From positions 67,854-131,853 of the forward strand of contig JBDOIU010000008.1 of NCBI GenBank assembly GCA_047404195.1: 64,000 bases of DNA. The letters are read 5' to 3'. The notes beneath the pieces were generated by a model. The model worked only from the letters and a program-made list of their open reading frames with translations, was not told the origin of the DNA and did no database searches. Made by a program: the position numbers and the translations under genes. Source of the DNA: JAJRRL01 sp047404195. GTDB taxonomy: Bacteria; Pseudomonadota; Gammaproteobacteria; JAJRRL01. Positions 38,067 through 48,700 of the stretch are shown one piece after another; position 1 is the first letter of the stretch; every line of letters starts with the position of its first letter.

Positions 38067-38409
38067 GCTATGTGTGCATGAGGTTGGCAAAGTTATGTTA
38101 CGCCAATGGCAGCAGTTACAGCCTGATAGTTTTTATCAGCTGCCGCTATCGGCATTGCAGCAGTTCACTCGTATAGATGGTTCTACCAGCAGGACGGCCC
38201 TATCATATTTGTGTGAATGTGATAAGGGTGTTGAAATACTTACATTTTGGTTGAATAGCAATTGTCTTAAATTTATGTCAATTCCAAAACAAGTGTGGAG
38301 ACAAGAAGCCAGTGCTGGTAAAGCGAGCAGTGCCTTGGCATTGTTAACAGAACGGCTGGACGGAAAGTCTTCTTCTTTAGCTGGATGGCTTTATCATACA
38401 TGGCGATAA
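38065..38409 (+). CDS. Continuation of the repeat protein after the T8 shift (repeats 12-14)
   Basis: 115 codons in the frame one base ahead of the main ORF. They hold the second half of repeat 12 (KVMLRQWQQLQPDSFY), all of repeat 13 and most of repeat 14 (IPKQVW), then end at TAA 38409 with GWLYHTWR. There is no binding site for independent start near ATG 38095, so it should only be made together with the upstream part after slippage or frameshift. Confidence 0.6.
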   Translation, partial: ELCVHEVGKVMLRQWQQLQPDSFYQLPLSALQQFTRIDGSTSRTALSYLCECDKGVEILTFWLNSNCLKFMSIPKQVWRQEASAGKASSALALLTERLDGKSSSLAGWLYHTWR

Positions 38410-38559
38410 ATCCATGATTAAAATGCTTTTTTTTGAGTGCTGACAGTGTAATGATTTTGTTATGTAATCTTTGGCTGCTAATATTAATGGTTTTTTAAGG
38501 AGGGTGGGTGGGGTATGATTTTCTTATTTGGCTATTGCACAGAACAGAGTGGTGTATAC

Positions 38560-38588
38560 TTGACATGCTGGATTGTCTGTTGTATACT
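38560..38588 (+). promoter_or_regulatory. Near-consensus sigma-70 promoter of the two-TM gene
   Basis: TTGACA (38560-38565), a 17-base spacer and TATACT (38583-38588), 30 bases before ATG 38619. Confidence 0.75.
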
Positions 38589-38618
38589 CAATTTTGATTC
38601 GTAACATAGCTTAAAGAA

Positions 38619-39002
38619 ATGAAAGAAGATAAACAAGTAAGCTTAGCAAAAGCAGTTTCGCCCGGTGTTATTGTTGCATTAGTAGGTTTGCCCTTTGCAT
38701 TTTGCTCTTTTATTATCGCTGGTGTTCTGTTGGCTATACAATTTCAGAATTGTGGGCATTCACCGAATACGTTCATGGATTCTATGAAAGCCTTTGGTAA
38801 AATGCTATTGCACTGCTTTACAGCATGGCATGATAAAGTTAAGCCAAGCATGGCATTAACTGTTGGTACTTCTGTTACAACAGCGCTAGGTGGTTATGTT
38901 TCACTCATAGGTGTCGGTGTCATTGGTATTGTTGTTAATGATTCCAAGAAAGATGGTGACGATGCTAACACTTCAATCTATGGCAATGTTTCTACGCAGT
39001 GA
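38619..39002 (+). CDS. Small two-TM protein of unknown function
   Basis: 127 residues with a strong promoter directly upstream but only a weak binding site (AAAGA). A hydrophobic segment at about 15-42 (VIVALVGLPFAFCSFIIAGV) and another at about 80-108 (LGGYVSLIGVGVIGIVV) flank a 40-residue amphipathic part (KAFGKMLLHCFTAWHDK), and a short polar tail rich in Asp, Lys and Asn follows. The layout matches the small membrane proteins at 57-64 kb, but lacks their aromatic-S-x-H/N-P motif. No known family. It follows the U-box-like gene but has its own promoter. Confidence 0.55.
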   Translation: MKEDKQVSLAKAVSPGVIVALVGLPFAFCSFIIAGVLLAIQFQNCGHSPNTFMDSMKAFGKMLLHCFTAWHDKVKPSMALTVGTSVTTALGGYVSLIGVGVIGIVVNDSKKDGDDANTSIYGNVSTQ

Positions 39003-39460
39003 ATACTTTCTTGCTATTACGAGCAGGGACTATTGCCCTCTGAGCTTTGTTTATGGAGCAGCTGCTGTCAATGAGGTTTATGTCAGCATGCTCTAACGGT
39101 CTTCATACTTTTATTGAGTTTTAGCAATCACATTTGTGAGTATTGCTGCATACATGCAGTGTGTGAGTGGTTTATTTCATATGTAGTGTGTGGCCCAGCT
39201 ATATTACAACGCCGTTAGTGCCAAGTGATAAGCGTTATGCTATGAGGCGTGTATTTTCTTAATGCTATTTAATGGCTCAGGATTCTGCGGCACAAGCTAA
39301 GTCTAATGGTTGGCTTCAGTTTGCACAAATACTTGAGTTGATTTGTATGTCAATAGTTGCTAATCACAGTAGCAGCTTCAAGCGCCGTCAGTGCCTGCAA
39401 TGCCGTAGCTGTTTATCCGACAGGTTATAATAAGACGAATAAACAGCCACTGGCTTTGAT
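39003..39460. other. 458-base region without a gene
   Basis: Lies between the two-TM gene and the end of minE. Short frames on both strands have no binding site and no family resemblance. No terminator, repeat or RNA gene was recognised. Confidence 0.4.
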
Positions 39461-39742
39461 TTATGCTTGTTCCGCACAGGCGTTATCCGCACTGATGGCA
39501 TCTGGTAGGCTGATGTTGAGCTCGAGAACTGAGTTATTGTCACTGCTTTGTAGGTCAACAGCAATATCACTGCAGCGTACGCCAGTATATTTTTCGACAA
39601 CTTTGAGGATTTCTTGACGCATTAACTGCAAGTAGTCTTCTTGTTGGCTCTGCTTAGAACGCTCTTGTGCAATGATGATTTGCAGACGATCTTTAGCGGT
39701 TTGTGCCGACTTTTTGCGGCGAAATACATTTAATAAACTCAT
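39461..39742 (-). CDS. minE: Cell division topological specificity factor MinE
   Basis: 93 residues. The N-terminal anti-MinCD region (SLLNVFRRKKSAQTAKDRLQ) is followed by the topological domain (LRQEILKVVEKYTGV, then beta strands ending LELNISLP). MinE stimulates the ATPase of membrane-bound MinD at its N-terminal helix and drives pole-to-pole oscillation. Its start overlaps the end of minD by four bases. Confidence 0.96.
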   Translation of the reverse strand: MSLLNVFRRKKSAQTAKDRLQIIIAQERSKQSQQEDYLQLMRQEILKVVEKYTGVRCSDIAVDLQSSDNNSVLELNISLPDAISADNACAEQA

Positions 39743-40557
39743 GACACAGTTTCCTTTTTGTTGCCGAATATGCGCTTAAATAGGCTCTTTGATTTAGTCG
39801 GTTCACTGACTTCTTCACCTAGGAAGCGACGTATGATCCTGTCATAGGATTTACCCGCAATGCTGTTGATGTCACGTATAACAGGTGCACCAGCATTTGA
39901 TGCCGACAGCACACTTTGGCACTCAGGTACGATACCCAATAGTGGTATACCCAGCAAATCTTTGATATCTGCAACGCTCAGCATTTCTCCTGTGCTGACA
40001 CGTTTCTCAGAGTAACGTGTGATGATGAGGTGTTCTTTGATTGCAGATTCACCGCTTTCAGCTCGTTTGGTCTTGCTGCCAAGCAAGCCGAGAATTCTAT
40101 CGGAGTCCCGTACAGATGAAACTTCAGGATTGGTGACAATAAAGGCGGTATCGGCATGGTACATTGCCATGTGTGCACCTTTTTCGATGCCCGCTGGAGA
40201 GTCGCAGATGATGTAATCAAAGCGCTCTTTCAGCTCAGCGATAACGCGTTCGACACCCTCTGGTGTGAGCACATCTTTATCACGTGTTTGTGATGCGGCT
40301 AGAACAAAGAGGTTTTCAATTGTTTTATCTTTGATCAGGGCTTGGTTAAGGCTGGCTTCTTTTTGAATCACGTTTACAAGATCGTAAACAACGCGACGCT
40401 CGCAGCCCATGACAAGGTCTAGGTTGCGTAGGCCAATATCAAAGTCAATAACAACAGTCTTGTAGCCTTTGATGGCTAAGCCTGTGGCAATAGATGCGCT
40501 GGTAGTTGTTTTACCAACGCCACCTTTTCCGGAGGTGACAACAATAACTTCTGACAC
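39739..40557 (-). CDS. minD: Septum-site determining ATPase MinD
   Basis: 272 residues from GTG 40557, selected because AAGAGGA precedes it and the product then begins SEVIVVTSGKGGVGKTT as in other MinD proteins. Deviant Walker A GKGGVGKTT, FDIGLRNLDLVMGC, and CDSPAGIEKGA for nucleotide binding; the C-terminus ends in a basic amphipathic helix (SLFKRIFGNKK) that inserts into the membrane. It recruits MinC and is displaced by MinE. Confidence 0.98.
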   Translation of the reverse strand: MSEVIVVTSGKGGVGKTTTSASIATGLAIKGYKTVVIDFDIGLRNLDLVMGCERRVVYDLVNVIQKEASLNQALIKDKTIENLFVLAASQTRDKDVLTPEGVERVIAELKERFDYIICDSPAGIEKGAHMAMYHADTAFIVTNPEVSSVRDSDRILGLLGSKTKRAESGESAIKEHLIITRYSEKRVSTGEMLSVADIKDLLGIPLLGIVPECQSVLSASNAGAPVIRDINSIAGKSYDRIIRRFLGEEVSEPTKSKSLFKRIFGNKKETVS

Positions 40558-40576
40558 GATAAAGTCCTCTTTGTGG

Positions 40577-41248
40577 TTATGTGTGGGTGATGTTAAGGGT
40601 ATTATCACTCAAAAATATTTGAATGACCTGCCCATTATTCTCAGGACGCTGTAAGTTTTCACTGACTTGGTAGTGTCCTGCAATGGCGATGAGCTCTGCG
40701 TCAAGGTGCTGACAAAATATACGTGCCTCTGTGTTTCCGCTTGCTCCGGCTAGGGCGCGGCCACGCAGGGGGCCATAAACGTGGATATTGCCATCGGCGA
40801 TGACCTCTGCGCCAACATTAACTGGTCCAACAATAATCAGGTCGGCATTTTTTGCATATATTTTGCTGCCAGCACGCACAGGCTTTGTGATCAGTCGTGT
40901 GCTTTGCACGTTGTGCGTTGCTTGGGGTTGTGGTTCCGACGCTTTACCTTTGAGTATTGGTAATTCGATTGTGTCTTGTATCGATGCATCGATTCCTCGT
41001 ACGCCAACAGGGTACATGTCTTTGCTGCGTAGAAGGGATAAAATGCCTGGTAGGTTGGTAGATGGATCCTCTATATTGGAGGCATCGATGACCACTGGCG
41101 CTTTTTTGAAATAGCTGGGTGCTTTTTGGGTTAGCTGATTCAGCTGTATTTCAATGGCGTCAAGTGCAGTGTCCCTGAGCACTAAAACAGTGATCGGGAA
41201 CATGTCAGCCTTCATCTGAAACGCTGTTGGTGTGTTAACTTTGGTCAT
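40577..41248 (-). CDS. minC: Septum-site determining protein MinC
   Basis: 223 residues. The N-terminal FtsZ-binding domain begins FQMKADMFPITVLVLRD; the C-terminal beta-helix has the repeats DLIIVGPVNVGAEVIADGNI and HVYGPLRGRALAGASGNTEA, which dimerise and bind MinD. It inhibits FtsZ ring formation away from mid-cell. First gene of the minCDE operon, 19 bases before minD; no clear binding site was seen at its ATG. Confidence 0.97.
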   Translation of the reverse strand: MTKVNTPTAFQMKADMFPITVLVLRDTALDAIEIQLNQLTQKAPSYFKKAPVVIDASNIEDPSTNLPGILSLLRSKDMYPVGVRGIDASIQDTIELPILKGKASEPQPQATHNVQSTRLITKPVRAGSKIYAKNADLIIVGPVNVGAEVIADGNIHVYGPLRGRALAGASGNTEARIFCQHLDAELIAIAGHYQVSENLQRPENNGQVIQIFLSDNTLNITHT

Positions 41249-41480
41249 GTTGGTTTAGTCCGTATTAGATTGTGTCTTTATAGTAGCAGATAATAAAAAT
41301 GTGTAAACTATCATTCCTCGTTTTGGTGATTTCAGACTCCTTAAGTGGTCATCGTACATGACCGGGGCAAAAAATTGACGGTGACCTATCTGCAATACTG
41401 TTGATAATTTCAGCAACAATGACAAGAGTGCACCAGCGCTATACAATAGATTATAAGTGTCACAGTTGCAAGGGGGAATT

Positions 41481-41903
41481 GTGTCGACAGTGAAAGAATC
41501 AAATCATCCGTCAGTGCCGGAAGGTGATTTAGCCATTCGTGTGATGGCCATGCCAAAAGATGTGAATCATAATGGTGATATCTTTGGTGGCTGGCTGCTA
41601 TCACACATGGACTTGGCGGCTGCGTCTTGTGCGTGTCGTGCTGCGGGTTGTCGTACGACGACAGTGGCTATCGATAAGATGCATTTTATCGCGCCTGTGC
41701 ATATAGGAGATTTTATTTGTTGCTATGCAAAGTTGTTGTCAACTGGAAAAAGCTCGATGAAGATACAAATTCAAGCTTGGTCTGTGCCACAAACACAATC
41801 CTCATCTGAACGTCAAATAGTCGCTGATGGCATTTTCACGTTTGTGGCCATTGATGAGCATAAGCGGCCAGTTCCAGTATTTGCGAATGACAGTGAGTCA
41901 TGA
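41481..41903 (+). CDS. yciA: Acyl-CoA thioesterase of the YciA type
   Basis: 140 residues from GTG 41481, preceded by AAGGGGG; the in-frame GTG at 41457 has no site. A single hotdog domain with the family segment HNGDIFGGWLLSHMDLAAA carrying the catalytic aspartate, TVAIDKMHFIAPVHIGDFI and the C-terminal FTFVAIDEHKRPVPV. YciA hydrolyses short and medium acyl-CoA in the cytoplasm. Its stop overlaps the start of the LexA-type gene (ATGA), a linked arrangement whose meaning is not known. Confidence 0.9.
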   Translation: MSTVKESNHPSVPEGDLAIRVMAMPKDVNHNGDIFGGWLLSHMDLAAASCACRAAGCRTTTVAIDKMHFIAPVHIGDFICCYAKLLSTGKSSMKIQIQAWSVPQTQSSSERQIVADGIFTFVAIDEHKRPVPVFANDSES

Positions 41904-42508
41904 CACAGATGCAAAGTCACCTGACAAGACGTGAGCGACATGCATTGTCACTCATCGAACAGCACATCACTGAGCATGGTGTTTCACCAACTGCACAGGA
42001 GCTCGCTGATGCCATGGGCATTCAATCGCGGGGTGTTGCACATCGTTACATGAAAAAGCTGGTTGACGCTGGCTATTTAATGAATCAACCAAAGCGGCAT
42101 AGAAACCTCAGTCGGCTATCGGCTGCCAACATGCCACCTGTTCTGGGTCAAATTGCGGCTGGTGCACCCATTCAAGCCATTAACGAACCTGTTTTTGAGA
42201 ATTGGGCGGATCAATTTGTTTCGAGGCAATGTTATGCCTTACGTGTGCGTGGTGACTCAATGTGCGAAGTGGGCATTTTAGATGGTGATACCATCATTTG
42301 CCGAGCCACGCAGACTGCACAGTCTGGAGAAATTGTTGTTGTGTTGATTGATGGTGCTGATGTCACACTCAAGCGATGGCAGCCATCAATTTGCGGTACA
42401 AAAGTTACCTTGCAAGCTGAAAATAAGGATATGCCTTCTTTGTCATACGCCGTAGAGCGATTGCAAGTACAGGGTGTGTATGTCGGGTTATTGCGATCTG
42501 TTTTGTAG
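41900..42508 (+). CDS. lexA: LexA-type SOS repressor
   Basis: 202 residues, same length as E. coli LexA. The winged-helix DNA-binding part (TRRERHALSLIEQHI, SPTAQELADAMG) is followed by the self-cleavage site Ala87-Gly88 (QIAAGAP), the catalytic Ser120 (RGDSMCE) and Lys158 (VTLKRW), matching A84-G85, S119 and K156 of E. coli. The recognition helix (IQSRGVAHRYMKKL) differs from that of E. coli, so the operator is probably different, and no CTGT-N8-ACAG box was found upstream. It is translated in an overlap with the thioesterase gene. Confidence 0.88.
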   Translation: MTQMQSHLTRRERHALSLIEQHITEHGVSPTAQELADAMGIQSRGVAHRYMKKLVDAGYLMNQPKRHRNLSRLSAANMPPVLGQIAAGAPIQAINEPVFENWADQFVSRQCYALRVRGDSMCEVGILDGDTIICRATQTAQSGEIVVVLIDGADVTLKRWQPSICGTKVTLQAENKDMPSLSYAVERLQVQGVYVGLLRSVL

Positions 42509-42633
42509 GATATGATTTAGTGTATATATTTCGAGTTTTGTGTAGAAGAGAAGCAATCTGAAAACTGGTATCAGCTACTGAGATAACTGTTCGGTAGCTG
42601 TTTTTACGTATCGCGTCATATCTACCACTAGGG

Positions 42634-42662
42634 TTGACAAATAGTCAGTACACTAATAGAAT
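42634..42662 (+). promoter_or_regulatory. Promoter of the second giant kinase gene
   Basis: TTGACA (42634-42639), a 17-base spacer and TAGAAT (42657-42662), 63 bases before ATG 42726. Confidence 0.75.
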
Positions 42663-42725
42663 AATTTTGCTCACTACGATCTGCTGTTATCAGTGAGTTA
42701 TGTTGTGTTTGCACAAGGAGAGAAA

Positions 42726-45700
42726 ATGCATACTGAATGGACACAGAGTTGGCAGTCTCAATTAACTCAGGTAATTGAGAAGATGAGTAGCGAAGATTGT
42801 GAGATACGCAATGCGGCCTTCAGGCTAATGATTGAGCTTTACAGTAGTCAGCATTTCGCTGCTGCTGTGAACAGAGGTGCTGCTAACGCCAGTGATGGTG
42901 TGCGTCAAGCTTTGTTGCTACTGATTCTGGCGAGGTACCACGCCGGTATTGATAAGGCATTATGTGTATTTTTACATGAAAAAATCACAGATATAGATAC
43001 TCAGAAACCCATCAATATGCAGAATCCTACACTTCGACGCGCTATCGCAGATGCAATTAAATGCGATCGTGGCACAGGTATGCATTGCCTAGATCAGTGT
43101 CATTCCAGTGATGTGCCCAGGCAGGTGATCGACACAGAGCTGGAAAACCTGGTCGAGAGTATGGTTGCAGATCCTGACAGTGAGATTCAAAATACAGCGA
43201 TTCGCAATGTTAATGCTGGATACTACACCAAAAATATTTATTTTCGGAAAGCACTATTGGGTGCTTTTAAGCATGGTGAGAAGCGCACACAAGCACTAGC
43301 AGCCTCAAAGATGATGGCAGCTCTAGAAAAGCATTCTAGTTACAGAGGCCCACAGGAGGAGCGTGTTATACATGATATTGCCAATGATGCTGACTTTATT
43401 AACGTTGTCATGGACGTCATGCTCCATGCAGCTACCCCCTTTGCTAAGCCTGATACGACAGATGAAGCAGTTGCAGCGTGTAGCATTTATGGTGAGGGGT
43501 ACCATAAATTAATCAGCCGATTTTTGGCGATATCAACAATTTTTGAGACAGAACACGTGCACAAACTGGCGCAACGTTTGGTTTCTGCCTTTGCTAGTAA
43601 AGAAGTCAATACACAAAAAACAGCACATGCTGTACTGGCTGAATTCTTACAAGGCCAGCATGCCTGTGACAGGTCTACTGTCAAGAGTCGTCAATTGCTC
43701 GTTGAGGCTGGTTTGACAACCAAAATAATCTCTCAGTTGTCGAGTGATGATTTGGGGTTAAAATGCGCCTTAGCAAAAATGCTTGCTGATTTATATAGGT
43801 TTGATTGTCCATTTGATGAAACCTTGCAAGCTGAATGTCTGACGTTGATATCAGATACTGTGCAAGGCTGTTATAGCAAAACAAAAACAATGGATGCGTT
43901 AGTCAGCCGAGAAAAATCGTTGCAAGAATTGATAGCAGCATCTCGTAAAAGGGTAGACAGTGCTTACCGATCTAAATACTGGCGGCAATATGAAGAGGAG
44001 AAAGCAGCACTCAACCAACTGCAGCGGAAGTTAGAAAGGCTACAGCAGAAAAAATCTCAGGTGGATACCTATGCCAGGGTCAAAGATCATCTGTTAAGAT
44101 TTTTAGGCTATATCGCCTTGCGTGATCAGTCAGTTTCGACGCAGTTGTTTGATTTGGGTTTATTTAAGCATATGCTCGCGCTTATCCAGTCGGGGCAGTA
44201 TGGGTCAAAAGAATTGGATTTTTTGGAAATTCTGATCAGGATGCACCCTCTGAGCTGTAAAGATTTATTACAGTCTGGCTGTGTGGGGGTAATATTTGAT
44301 CGTATTAAGAAAGATCAGTCAAGTTCTTATTATCGGGGATACAGCTATAGTGCACTGATTGGAAGCGGTGTTTTACTTTTTGCTGAATTATTCTCTAACG
44401 ATGAACATTATCCTGTGGCGAAACAAATGGGTGTTATGGATCTATTATCAAGCCTATCATCGTGGACTGATCGCCATCGTAAAGCGCACAAATATGAAAT
44501 AGCAACTTTTGCGCTGAAGAAAATAGCTGCTAGTATATCAGCGTTAGGTGGGAGTGTTCAGGCAACTCTCGCATATCTATCCTACCCGTATTATAGTGAA
44601 AGTGTGACTCAGTGGGTGAACGTGGATAGCCATGTTCGTCAAATGTTATATCAAAAATTATACGACAAGATTGTGTCTGAAGCAAAGTGCCCAGTAGTCG
44701 GTATAGATATCCTAGATCTTGCACCATTGTGTAGGGTGACTTATCAAAAATCAAGATATGAAGCCATTGTGGGCTCGTATGATCAATACAACCGAAAACA
44801 GTTCATGCCTCTTTTTGTAAGTTATATGAGCTGCACAATTCTGGATCCGCGGGTGAATGTTTTTCATTTGCGCTGGCAGTTAAAAATCCTCAGTGTGGTA
44901 CTGCCTTTGTGTGATCTGACATATCTCTGGTCTGCAGAAACACATGTCACATTGCTATGTGAGTTAAAAAAGTGTTTATCAGTTGCTGATCTTGAGGTGC
45001 AAAGATACGCTGTTCAGGCGATTGTGACAATGGTGGTTATAGACCCATCTTACTCTTTTTCTCGAGACGATGAGCTTAACCATCTATTACAGCCATTTTT
45101 GAGTCACGAGGATGCGGTTACTCGCTCTCACGTAATACGTTTCTACAGGGCAGCTGAGTATGGTAAGAATTTGGCACTGATGGTGGCTCAACTTGATTAC
45201 CAGTATGATGATGTGCATCAATATGTATTTGAGTACTTGTTAGGTGTTGCTTCAAACGATAAGCTGATAGATTCTGTCGAGAAAGTACTTTCAATAGATC
45301 GCTTGCTAGCGCTGTTGGCGAGTGAAAATACAAAAATTCATCGCCATGTGACTGCGATGCTCAAGTTATATTTCGCCAGCGAAAGCTTGTGTTTTGAAAA
45401 AGATGTGCGTCAGAAGGTAGCACCAATCTTGATCAGACAGATCGATAAGTTCGATGCATTCACTCAATGTGAGATGATTCATGTTATCTCAAAGCTAACT
45501 GCCATCGAGCGTGAGTCAAGTATCGACCTAGATTTAGAGCCTGTGTACTCTCTTTTGAAGGCGCTGATTCATCACAGAGACAGCACAACACGATCTCAGG
45601 CAGCGAATGCGCTATGCGTTTTTGTCTGTGAACAGGCGATACGTCAAACAGCTTTGGCAACGAGCGATGTGCTAGAGCCACAATTCACTGCATTATTATC

Positions 45701-48700
45701 TGAGGATGAAAAATTCAGACAGCCAGCAAGGGCTGTGATAGCAGCTATGATTCAGGGCCATGAAGCTAATACTGCATTGGTGGAGGAAAGACTAAAGACA
45801 TTGCTGGCTTCAATATTAACGTCTCTCAGGTCTGATCATGATGTTGAGCGCGAGACTGCTTCGAAACACCTGTATTATATTGCATCTATCAACGAACCAT
45901 GTATTACGCTTGTACTCACATCAGAGGCCATTCCACAATGCTTTAAGCTTATTCATGAGAGGAACGTCTCGATAGCTAATTTCGCTGCTAAAACCCTCAG
46001 TTTAGTATCTAGAAAAGGTGAAAAATCACACCAGCTATTTGTTGATTGTGATGCGCTAAGCACTTATTGTGCCTTGCTAGAAAACACTGACATGAGCTGT
46101 CGTATCAGTATTATTGAGGCCATTACTGCTTATTATAAGTTTCATACTGACAGAGAGGTGAGTCCATTAGATAGAACGTTGGTTGATAAATTGATTTCTT
46201 TGCAAATCGATGTCAATACTGATCTCAGAGAGTCAGTGCGTGTCGCACTAGATACAATGTCTGCAGTAGGTTTAGATTTCAGCAGCCTGATTGAGCAACA
46301 TCGGCGTACAATGATTGATGCATACATGACTAATCTAGAATTCACTAATGAAGAGGTTAATAAAAATGCCCTCAGAGCGCTAGGCTTTCTTGTGCATTTG
46401 AATCCAACCAACAGAGAGATTACAAGTTCTTTAAATTTAATACCAGCATTGCTGCAGTATGAACACCGAATGGGGTTAGCGCTTAAATTACTGAAGAATC
46501 TTGTTGATGGCTCCACTCGACAGCGAGAGATACTGCTAGAGACACGGGCTATGACCTCACTAAATAAAATTCTACCGGCCAAGGATGAGCAAGTCTATTC
46601 TGATGTCAGAGATCTATTTGTTTCTTTGCTTGACACAAGTCACTATCAGCAAGCAGTGAGAAGGATCGGTGGATTCCATCAGCTATTATTTGCTTTAGAT
46701 AGTGATTCAACAGCCCGTAGAAAAGATGGCCTTCTTGTATTAAAACAACTGTTATTACATAGACAGATTCAGTCATTAATTAAAGCTATTGATTTTAAAT
46801 TATACGAGACAGATCCATCTGAGTTGCATGAGATATATCGAAATATAACTCAGCTTATCACAATGCGCTTTGTACCCTCATTATCACACATTTCAGCAGT
46901 AGATTTGACCTCAATACTGATGAAGTGTCTAGCTGACTCAGATGAAGAAGTGCAGTATGAGTCAGTTAAAGTTTTTGGTTTGTTGTTAGGATACGTTGAT
47001 TATCAACTTGATCCAAAATCATCGTATTATCGACAATCACGAATCTATGTTGAATCTTTCAGGCAAGCTGGTGTTTTCCAGCTGTTAGAGTCAATGTTGC
47101 TAACGGGTACCACGCCTCTCGAACGACTGATTTTGCGGACTTTATATACTAACGATTGTCTTCCTGTGGGTGAGCAAAATACCTATACTGCCAGTGAGGG
47201 CCTGTTAGACCGCAAGAAGTTCTTTACGTTGATTTTGAATGCAGGTTTAGCTAAATCAATGATTGTATCAACTTCTCAACAGTCTTGTTGGTACTTTCGC
47301 CCGGATAAAAGTGATTTACCAATGTTAGATAATGTTGCAGGCTTTCGTGCTGTAGGCGAGGATCTAAAGCATACCACTCTCAGGCTTTATTCAACTGCAA
47401 GCGTTTGGTTATCGCCTGAGATAACCCAAAATAGCGGGTACAGTTTTAAGCCCCTGATGCAGACTATTCGCTCAAGATTATCTTTAGACGAGGCTCTCTC
47501 TTTGCTGCCAGCTAAATCCATCGAGATGAACTGTTACGTACTGCAATTGCTTCATTTTTATGTGAGATTTGGTATGGTGTCTGATGAGTCAGAAAAGAAG
47601 AATGCCAAGATATTAGTTACTCAGAAAAATATCAATATTTTTCGATCTTTGCTGCTCCATGATTCTTCCAAAGTGCGTACTGAGGTCTTATCTTTATTTG
47701 GACTTTTATGTCAATCTTTATGTGAAACTTTACCCAAACTCTCCAGCTTGGTGTCATTCGAATCCTCATACATGCGGTCCTGTACGGATCCAGATCGACG
47801 GCTTCGTTTGCATGCCTATCAGATGCTGCTTTTCGTGTTATCTTCTAGACTAAAATCTCAATCAAAATCGGTTCTTGATCATCATTCTGAAATGAACGCT
47901 AACGCTGGGGAAATATTTTTAGCTATGTTGCAAGATACATACCGCCCAATTGTTGGTACTGCAATAGTTGTGCTATATACTCTCACTCTGGATTCTGGTG
48001 ATGATGTTAAAAAATTGGCTCTCTCGATTTTCCAACAGGGTGGTATAATTGACTTGCTGCTTTCGATGTCAACACAAGTCTTCACGGTAGAATCGCAAAC
48101 AGTTGCGGTGCAATATTTACTGAGTCAAATTCCAAGCTACTCTGTAGATGCCAGTGCCAAAATAGCACGAGCCAAAGCAGAAGCGAAGGCTAAGCTAGCA
48201 TTGGAGGCACGTAAGGATGATTCCGTCTCAACAGTCGCAGTGTCTCCGCCCATGCCAGATAAGCCATCTCCGGCTATTGTGGCATTGATTAAGCAGTTCA
48301 AACCGCAGGGTTATGCCAGCATAAAAAAACATGCCTCTAACCCTGGGCCACAGTCTCAGCATAAAACACAGGGTAATCGGTACTCGAAAAGTGTCGCGCC
48401 AAAGCGCCAGGGACAACAAACACAACGAAACAAAAAACATGCGTCTTCAGCAAGTCGTACAGGACAGCATCAGTCATCTGTTGGCCCTCGACATGATCGA
48501 GGTAAACAGTCAAGACAACACTCTATTCAGACCAAAAGCCAAGGGCATCATAAGACAAGAAAAGGGTCACAAAGCCAGCGTTCACGACACCATAAGCATA
48601 CCACTCACAAGCCCAATTCTCGTCACAATAAGCACATGGGACATAAAGGCAAAAGAAAAACAGTTGCTCAAAAGCAAGTATCATCACCAATGGCTGCCAG

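Noticed and set aside
39357..39617. 86-codon plus-strand frame overlapping minE
   Set aside because: The part outside minE has a lipoprotein-like look (AASSAVSACNA), but most of it is antisense to minE and there is no binding site.
46142..46582. 146-codon minus-strand frame inside the second giant gene
   Set aside because: Antisense shadow of a long, clearly coding frame.
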